This document shows positions 62,717 through 64,000 of a DNA stretch of 64,000 bases, piece by piece. Each line of letters begins with the position of its first letter. Position 1 is the stretch's first letter. The translations under genes and the position numbers were made by a program. The notes beneath the pieces are model-generated. The model was not told the DNA's origin and ran no database searches. It was given only the letters and a program-made list of their open reading frames with translations. This stretch comes from Macrostomum hystrix (Eukaryota; Platyhelminthes; Macrostomidae), in contig CATNEN010000028.1 in assembly GCA_950097015.1 (NCBI GenBank), forward strand, positions 372,001 to 436,000, given 5' to 3'.

Positions 62717-64000
62717 CTGAAAATGAACATTGTTTTTTTCACAACATTCAAAAGCTATAATTAGAAAACATAAATAACTTTTGTGAGCCTACTTTTGGCT
62801 TCATCAGAAAGAAGAAAATATAAAAATAAACTTTTATGTATTTTAAAGCAAGCATTTTATATTTAAAAAATACAAAAAATAGTTATGTAATTGTGCAACA
62901 CACAAAATAGATTTCTGTAATAACTGATTATATATAAACTTATATATAATTATATATAATTATATTTGTGATCACACAATTCACATAATTATCACATAAT
63001 TATAATTATATATAAAGTTATATATAAATATATATATATGATTATATATAAATACAAAAAATAGGAATAAGCAAATGTTTTTTATTTTTTCCCAAACAGC
63101 ACAAAAACTAGCTAAGCTAAGTAATAACTTACAGTCTATCATATCACATAATTTGAGTCATGTATCACACACCACAGCTATTTTCACATATAAATACAAT
63201 ATTTCCAATTTTACCATAGGTACATTAGATACATTTTCAAAGCTTATTAAAAATGTTGATCATATGCAAAGGCAGACATAATTTTAGATTGCCACCCCAG
63301 TCGATAGAAAGGGCTATGTTTTAATCATAAGTACTATCGTATTTTAATTGTATATGTATGGCATGGTCACCACGAAAATCTCTTTTACATAACACTTAAT
63401 ATACAAGAGAGCAGTAATCTTTCTAGCGGTCTAAAAGGGACATGAAATATTAAGTGCTAAGACCGAATGTGCTGAGCTAAATATGAAAATAAACATAAAT
63501 TATGTAAGCTTAAAAACGAATTGGCCTATGCCCTATATACAACTAAGTATTGTTATATATAGTACAGATTTACAGACTTGACAGTATAAGTCATCATATC
63601 TATGAATTAGCTGGAACTAATAACAGCAGATAAGAAGCATAAAAATCTAGCAAATATACAAAAATAAAATAAATTAGTACTTAGTTAGCTAGTATTGAAT
63701 TTTCCTCTAGTTAGGTGGATAATGGATAACATCTTAACTATCATAATCGGCGCCAAACTTTATCATTGAAATAGCTCATCTCAAAATTACGCGTAGGGCG
63801 TTAGTGAATGACTCTATAAATTGTGATTACTTTTATTCCGACACTAAAGAATCAAATTAAAAATTAAAAAATCGCCCTTAAAGATCCCTTTTACTTGAAA
63901 ATATTTCTGCTTTTTAACTGCAGATCTCAAGTATTTGTTGTTGTGCGATAGGGCCGGAAAGTTAAACGCGTAGAACTTTTGCGCTCAGGTCCAACACAAG
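62717..64000. other. AT-rich DNA upstream of the NEK1-like gene
   Basis: No gene recognised. A (TATATAATTA)-type AT microsatellite lies at about 62926-63060. The plus frame at 63075-63281 lacks motifs. Confidence 0.5.
62926..63060. repeat. AT-rich microsatellite
   Basis: Irregular tatata and attatatataa repeats. Confidence 0.85.

Overview
This is eukaryotic nuclear DNA from an invertebrate animal. Support for that: spliced genes with GT-AG introns; an animal T-box factor of the Tbx2/3 class; a NEK1-type kinase; prohibitin-2; an intron-less tRNA-Glu(CTC); a Ty3/gypsy LTR retrotransposon; tRNA-derived SINEs. A flatworm (Macrostomum-like) fits the repeat-choked introns and one gene that seems to lack its own AUG, but the species is an inference and is not shown by the sequence.

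Layout, left to right. 0.7-4.2 kb: a 25-bp minisatellite, then the last two exons of an R3HCC1-like gene on the minus strand, separated by a 39-bp minisatellite. 7.4-11.5 kb: a complete four-exon prohibitin-2 gene (plus), with arrays in introns 2 and 3. 13.2-16.9 kb: a 3.7-kb array with a ~1.49-kb higher-order duplication. 18.7-29.4 kb: a complete five-exon Tbx2/3-like gene (plus, 641 aa); its introns carry at least six private minisatellites, and intron 4 is mostly a SINE. 29.5-38.8 kb: gene-poor DNA with five arrays. 38.9-47.3 kb: a three-exon gene for a helical-bundle protein (possibly talin-rod-like), whose first intron holds a 4.6-kb gypsy element with identical 155-bp LTRs and a 5-bp target duplication. 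47.3-49.6 kb: nested arrays. 50.0-53.0 kb: a NUDT13-like NADH pyrophosphatase gene (minus), with a palindromic MITE in its intron. 53.3 kb: tRNA-Glu. 54.7-62.7 kb: a complete eight-exon NEK1-like kinase gene (minus, 1222 aa), whose introns hold a hAT-like MITE, a SINE, four minisatellites and a possible nested small gene.

The genes are unrelated housekeeping and developmental loci and do not form a pathway. The unifying theme is repeat biology. By my tally about a third of the window is tandem arrays with units of 15-53 bp, mostly one private family per intron. One family (16-bp unit) occurs at two loci and inside a hAT-like MITE, which suggests transposons can seed the arrays. Most long open frames here are artefacts of arrays whose period is a multiple of three.
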